From positions 124,001 through 188,000 of the forward strand of contig JAIUPN010000004.1 of NCBI GenBank assembly GCA_020160755.1: 64,000 nucleotides of DNA, given 5' to 3'. The notes beneath the pieces are model-generated. The model did no database searches and was not told the origin of the DNA. It saw only the letters and a program-made list of their open reading frames with translations. Origin of the DNA: Pseudomonadota bacterium. Lineage in GTDB: Bacteria > Pseudomonadota > Alphaproteobacteria > Sphingomonadales > Sphingomonadaceae. A program made the translations under genes and the position numbers. The first letter of the stretch is position 1. Each line of letters opens with the position of its first letter. Of the stretch, positions 60,219 to 64,000 are shown piece by piece.

Positions 60219-61180
60219 CGCTGCGCGCAATCCTGGCGGGCACCGGCTCGGCTCTGCCGCGCACGCGTGTCTCGAACGCCGAACTGGCCGAACGCGTCGA
60301 CACCAGCGACGAATGGATCGTCGAGCGGACCGGCATCCGCTTTCGCCACATTGCCGAGGCGGATGAAACCACCGCGACGCTCGGTGCCGATGCGGCGCGG
60401 CAGGCGCTGGCTGCGGCGGGGCTTGAACCCGCCGACATCGGCCTGATCATCGTCGCGACCGCGACCCCCGACAACACCTTCCCGGCCAGCGCCACCAAGG
60501 TGCAGGCGTTGCTCGGCGCGCCCGATTGCATCGCCTTCGATGTCGCCGCGGTCTGTTCGGGCTTCCTCTACGCCGTTTCGGTTGCCGATTCGATGCTGCG
60601 CACGGGCGCTGCAAAGCACGCGCTGGTGATCGGGTCGGAAACCTTCAGCCGCATCCTCGACTGGGAAGACCGCACGACCTGCGTCCTGTTCGGCGACGGT
60701 GCGGGCGCCATCGTCCTGTCGGCCGAGGAGGTCGGCGACGATCGCGGCATCCTTGCGACGCGTCTTCATGCCGAGGGCAAATATTCGGACATGCTCTATG
60801 TCGACGGCGGACCGTCGACGACGGGCACGGTCGGCCATGTTCGTATGCAGGGCCGCGAAGTGTTCCGCCATGCCGTCACCAACCTCGCGTCGGTGCTGGG
60901 CGAAGTGATGGCCGACGTCGGCCTGTCGGCGGAGCAGATCGACTGGGTCGTCCCGCATCAGGCGAACAAGCGGATCATCGATGCAACCGCGAAAAAGCTG
61001 GGTCTGCCCGCCGAACGCGTCGTGCTGACCGTCGACCAGCACGCCAATACGTCGGCGGCGTCGGTGCCGCTGGCGCTCGACCTTGCGGTCCGTGACGGAC
61101 GCATCAAGCGCGGCGACCTTGTCGTCCTCGAAGCGATGGGCGGCGGCTTCACCTGGGGTGCGGCGGTTCTGCGCGTCTGA
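60215..61180 (+). CDS. fabH: Beta-ketoacyl-ACP synthase III
   Basis: 321-residue condensing enzyme that starts fatty-acid synthesis from acetyl-CoA and malonyl-ACP. The catalytic triad is Cys114 (AAVCSGF), the His of [10 protein letters not shown] and the Asn of HANTSAAS. The acyl-binding [13 protein letters not shown] end is typical. The ATG overlaps the plsX stop. ihfA follows after 152 bases. Confidence 0.97.
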   Translation: MTLRAILAGTGSALPRTRVSNAELAERVDTSDEWIVERTGIRFRHIAEADETTATLGADAARQALAAAGLEPADIGLIIVATATPDNTFPASATKVQALLGAPDCIAFDVAAVCSGFLYAVSVADSMLRTGAAKHALVIGSETFSRILDWEDRTTCVLFGDGAGAIVLSAEEVGDDRGILATRLHAEGKYSDMLYVDGGPSTTGTVGHVRMQGREVFRHAVTNLASVLGEVMADVGLSAEQIDWVVPHQANKRIIDATAKKLGLPAERVVLTVDQHANTSAASVPLALDLAVRDGRIKRGDLVVLEAMGGGFTWGAAVLRV

Positions 61181-61332
61181 CGCTTCGCTCCGGCGCGTCA
61201 ACTTCTCCTTCCATCCGTTTCAGTTTGGCGGATTAATTCGCATTTGTTACATATGCGAACAGGGACTCGTGACGGTGGGGGCTGTCAGGGAACCATTGGT
61301 GTATTTTCGCTTCAGAGGGGGAAGGGATCAAC

Positions 61333-61626
61333 ATGACCGCAGGGACTCTTACGCGAGCCGACATTGCGACGCAGATCAACCAGCAGATCGGCCTGTCGCG
61401 CAATGAATCGGCCGCCATCGTCGAATCGATTCTCGATCATATGTCCGACGCGCTTGCCGTTGGGCAGAATGTGAAGATTTCGGGTTTTGGCACTTTTGTG
61501 CTGCGCGACAAGGCGCAGCGCATCGGCCGCAATCCGAAGACCGGCATCGAAGTGCCGATCCTGCCGCGGCGCGTGATGACCTTTCGTGCCAGCCAGACGA
61601 TGCGTGCCCGCGTTGCCGGTAAATAA
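61333..61626 (+). CDS. ihfA: Integration host factor subunit alpha
   Basis: 97-residue DNA-bending protein of the HU/IHF family. It starts [23 protein letters not shown], contains the beta-arm [23 protein letters not shown], where the intercalating Pro lies, and ends with the family C-terminal helix. Standard position between fabH and the MerR gene, 14 bases before the latter. Confidence 0.96.
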   Translation: MTAGTLTRADIATQINQQIGLSRNESAAIVESILDHMSDALAVGQNVKISGFGTFVLRDKAQRIGRNPKTGIEVPILPRRVMTFRASQTMRARVAGK

Positions 61627-61640
61627 GTCGTCTGCGATCC

Positions 61641-62036
61641 ATGTCGGGTTCTGAAATGCCCGACGATGGCGGCAAGGCGCCCGCCGCCATGCTTGCAATC
61701 GGCGAGCTGGCGGTGCGGATTGGCGTCCCGACGCATGTGTTGCGTTATTGGGAAACACGCTTCCCGCAATTGCGGCCGCTTCAGCGGTCGGGCCGCCGCC
61801 GCTATTACCGCGCCGAGGATGTCGCGCTCGCCGAACGCATCCACCATCTGCTGCATGTGCAGGGCTTCACCGTCGAAGGCGCGCGCAAGGCGTTGTCCGA
61901 ACCGGGCGCCGCGCCCGCGCCGCGCGCGCCGTTGGCGCGCGAAGCGCTCGACAGTGCGGCGCCGGGACAAGGCGTGGGTATTCCGGTGGAAGCGCTCGTC
62001 ATGCTGCGCCAGCGGCTCGCGGCGGCGCTCGATTAG
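61641..62036 (+). CDS. MerR family transcriptional regulator
   Basis: 131-residue regulator. The N-terminal winged helix carries MLAIGELAVRIGVPTHVLRYWETRF, RSGRRRYYRAEDVALAERIHHLLH and TVEGARKALSE. This is the ihfA-linked MerR of Alphaproteobacteria. The C-terminal part is Ala/Pro-rich, then a short helix (ALVMLRQRLAAALD), with no metal-binding Cys. Target genes are unknown. Confidence 0.92.
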   Translation: MSGSEMPDDGGKAPAAMLAIGELAVRIGVPTHVLRYWETRFPQLRPLQRSGRRRYYRAEDVALAERIHHLLHVQGFTVEGARKALSEPGAAPAPRAPLAREALDSAAPGQGVGIPVEALVMLRQRLAAALD

Positions 62037-62039
62037 ACC

Positions 62040-62591
62040 CTAGTCATTGTCCATCGCCGGCGCGAGCGCCGGGTCGAGGTCGCGCGGGCGGATAAAGCCC
62101 GTGAAACGCGCGCTGTTCGTGTCGAGATCGTGCCAGTCGTCGATATCGAGCTCGAGCCGCGCCAGCGCCGACGTCGGCAGCTTTTCCTCGACCTTTGCGC
62201 GCAATTCATCGTCCGCCGATTCGGGGACGAGCATCAGGATCAGGTCTTCGAGCCCCGGATTATGCCCCGAAATCAGCAGATGGTCTGCATCCTTGCCGGT
62301 GTCGCGGATGACGTCGATCAGCGTCGCGGCCGACGCGAGATAGATGCGCCGGTCCCAATGCGGCTCGATATTGTCGAGGTCGGCGGCGGGCTGGAAGATA
62401 TCGAGCGTTTCGGTCACGCGCACCGCGGGCGAGGCGACGATGCGGTCGACGGGCAGCTTCTGCCGCTTCAGCCATTGCCCGATCAGTTCGGCGCCGCGCG
62501 CCCCGCGTTTATTGATCGGGCGGTCGAAATCGCGCTCGACCTGAACGTCCCAACCCGATTTGGCGTGGCGCAGGATGGTCAAAGTCTTCAA
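62040..62591 (-). CDS. Histidine phosphatase family protein (SixA-like)
   Basis: 183-residue phosphatase with the RHG-type motif MKTLTILRHAKSGWD, in which the His is the phospho-acceptor. Other landmarks are DRPINKRGARGAELIGQWL, RIVASPAVRVTETLDIF (second Arg) and LLISGHNPGLEDLILMLV with the active-site His. SixA removes phosphate from histidine phosphotransfer proteins in E. coli; the substrate here is not known. It is convergent with the MerR gene (4 bases between stops). Confidence 0.92.
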   Translation of the reverse strand: MKTLTILRHAKSGWDVQVERDFDRPINKRGARGAELIGQWLKRQKLPVDRIVASPAVRVTETLDIFQPAADLDNIEPHWDRRIYLASAATLIDVIRDTGKDADHLLISGHNPGLEDLILMLVPESADDELRAKVEEKLPTSALARLELDIDDWHDLDTNSARFTGFIRPRDLDPALAPAMDND

Positions 62592-62648
62592 AATCTCTCC
62601 CCGCGCCGCTGCGCTATCCCTCGAATTCGCAGGCCTTGTGCCGGAAAC

Positions 62649-64000
62649 TTATGACGGTGAAAAGGCTGGAAACGCGGTTTTTCTGCGCTCGACATTCGCT
62701 GCGGCCACATGATTGACCGCTTCGTCGAGCGGCAGGCGGCGGATCGGGGTGCCTTCGGGAAAGGCGCTGAGCAGGCGCGACGGGAAGCTGGGTGAGAGCA
62801 TCACGAACTGGCCGAAATCGTCGGCGCGGCGGATGAGGCGGCCGAAGGCCTGCCCGATGCGCGCGCGGATCACCATGTCGTCATAGGCGCTGCCGCCCTG
62901 CGCCGCGCGCCGCGCCGCGTGCAGGATCGTCGGGCGCGGCCAGGGAACGCCCTCCATCACGACGAGCCGCAGCGAATCGCCGGGCACGTCGACGCCGTCG
63001 CGCAAGGCATCGGTGCCGAGCAGCGAGGCGTGCGGATCGGCGCGGAAAATGTCGACGAGCGTTCCCGTGTCGAGCGGATCGACATGCTGCGCGAACAGCG
63101 GCAGCCCCGCGCGCGCGAGCCGGTCGGCGATACGCGAATGGACGATGCGCAGCCGCCGGATCGCGCTGAACAGTCCGAGCGCGCCGCCGCCCGACGCTTC
63201 GATCAGCCGGCTGTACGCACCGGCGAGCGCGGGCAGGTCACCGCGCGGAATGTCGGTGACGATCAGCACCTCCGACTGGCGCGCATAGTCGAACGGGCTG
63301 GGGACCGCGAAATGCTGGACCCCGCCGTCCATGTGGCGCGCACCGGTGCGGATGTCGGCGTCGGTCCAGCCGCCGCGCCCATGACCACCGTTGCGCAGCG
63401 TCGCCGAGGTGACGAGCACGCCCTGCGCCGGTCGGTACACGACCTCGGCGATCGGCCGTGCGGGATCGAGCCAGTGGCGGTGCAGCCCGCAATCGAACTC
63501 GCGCCCGTCGTAGCGATCGACCGCGAGCCAGTCGACGAAATCGGGATCGGCGGGGCCGCCGACGCGCCCGAGCAGCGAGAGCCAGCCCCCCAAGGTGTCG
63601 ATCCGCGTGCCGAGGCTGTGCCGCGCGCCGTCGACGCGCGCGCGCGCCTGTCCGTCGAGCCAGTCGGGTGGGTCCTCGATCAACGCCTCGAGCCGCTTGC
63701 CGAGCGCCATCAGCGGACGCAGCAGCGCCTCGACCGCGTCGCTCGCGCTGGCCGCGGCTGCGACCAGTGCGGATTCGGGGTCGGCAAGTTCGGTTTCGAG
63801 GCCATAGCCGGCGTCGGCGGTGCGGGTGTCGACCGCGCGGGCGTAAACCTGCCCGCGCACCGCGACGAGAAGATGCTCGATCGCACCCCACGGGTCATTC
63901 TCCGACAAGCGGCCGAGCCAGCCGTCGCCGGGCAGCTCGGCGGCGGCGGCGATCGCCGACTGGATCGCGCGGTCGCCCGCCTCGTCATAGCTCGCGACAT
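62649..64000 (-). CDS. ATP-dependent DNA helicase, DinG-like, C-terminal part (partial)
   Basis: 450 codons of the C-terminal region of an SF2 helicase of the DinG/XPD group; the N-terminus (with Walker A) lies beyond the right edge. Visible motifs are GVLVTSATLRNG (motif IV region), GLFSAIRRLRIVH, GTDALRDGVDVPGDSLRLVVMEGVPWPRP (motif V) and IGQAFGRLIRRADDFGQFVML (motif VI with its Arg fingers). The Fe-S Cys cluster of DinG, if present, would lie outside. The stop is at 62649 and the frame is open to the edge. Substrate DNA not defined. Confidence 0.9.
   Translation of the reverse strand, partial: VASYDEAGDRAIQSAIAAAAELPGDGWLGRLSENDPWGAIEHLLVAVRGQVYARAVDTRTADAGYGLETELADPESALVAAAASASDAVEALLRPLMALGKRLEALIEDPPDWLDGQARARVDGARHSLGTRIDTLGGWLSLLGRVGGPADPDFVDWLAVDRYDGREFDCGLHRHWLDPARPIAEVVYRPAQGVLVTSATLRNGGHGRGGWTDADIRTGARHMDGGVQHFAVPSPFDYARQSEVLIVTDIPRGDLPALAGAYSRLIEASGGGALGLFSAIRRLRIVHSRIADRLARAGLPLFAQHVDPLDTGTLVDIFRADPHASLLGTDALRDGVDVPGDSLRLVVMEGVPWPRPTILHAARRAAQGGSAYDDMVIRARIGQAFGRLIRRADDFGQFVMLSPSFPSRLLSAFPEGTPIRRLPLDEAVNHVAAANVERRKTAFPAFSPS

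Overview
The window is a 64-kb piece of a GC-rich alphaproteobacterial chromosome, most likely from Sphingomonadaceae and, by general impression, Sphingopyxis-like. The evidence is gene order: aroQ-accB-accC, rpmF-plsX-fabH-ihfA-merR, a carotenoid oxygenase and a secE-nusG-rplK-rplA block. EcfG-type stress promoters and short inverted repeats around TCCGGGATGACG agree with this. No tRNA, rRNA, CRISPR array, transposase or prophage gene was seen. It looks like ordinary core chromosome with small accessory insertions.

Layout. 1-5 kb: an RND efflux pump (membrane subunit cut by the left edge, plus its periplasmic adaptor) diverges from a TetR regulator, followed by an MFS_2-type transporter. 5.2-8.2 kb: secE, nusG, a TesB thioesterase, rplK, rplA. 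8.4-15.8 kb: a four-gene stop/start-overlapping minus-strand set (zinc metallopeptidase, ccmA, ccmB, VOC protein), phhB, a DUF1275 protein, an amino-acid permease, a TFIIB-type zinc-ribbon protein, a DUF2975/XRE pair, a PadR/DUF2218 pair and an acetyltransferase. 15.8-17.2 kb: rplJ-rplL with their own promoter, long leader and tandem terminators. 17.2-26.5 kb: an Ala/Pro-rich membrane protein, an ATP-grasp/nucleotidyltransferase pair, a carotenoid oxygenase with divergent TetR, a MASE1-PAS-GGDEF diguanylate cyclase, a DUF4197 protein and an unknown exported protein. 26.5-35.3 kb: rpoB-rpoC with their own promoter and a hairpin leader.

35.5-49.6 kb: an unknown exported protein, a PspC protein with a 37-residue membrane peptide upstream, recF, arsC, two L,D-transpeptidases, an Fsr-type MFS exporter with divergent AraC regulator, aroQ-accB-accC, thiS-thiG, a pentapeptide-repeat protein and a DUF1254 protein divergent from a Crp/Fnr regulator. 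49.6-58.6 kb: csbD, a lipoprotein, DUF1330/GNAT, a glycine-zipper protein, rarD, pyrC, ygfZ, a retropepsin-like protease, a GyrI-like protein, a metallo-beta-lactamase-fold hydrolase and a MAPEG protein. 58.9-64 kb: rpmF-plsX-fabH-ihfA-merR, a SixA-type phosphatase and the C-terminal part of a DinG-like helicase running off the right edge.

The main structural point is that the normally compact secE-nusG-rplKAJL-rpoBC cluster is broken into three blocks by about 8 kb and 9.6 kb of unrelated genes. Each later block has acquired its own promoter and structured leader. The best regulatory signals are three TATCG-N5-CGATA operators laid over a sigma-70 promoter at the DUF2975/XRE pair, palindromes between the RND pump and its TetR, two EcfG-type stress promoters, and hairpins upstream of rplK, rplJ and rpoB. 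No clearly new defence or mobile system was found. The least understood gene sets are the ATP-grasp/nucleotidyltransferase pair and the small peptide next to pspC.
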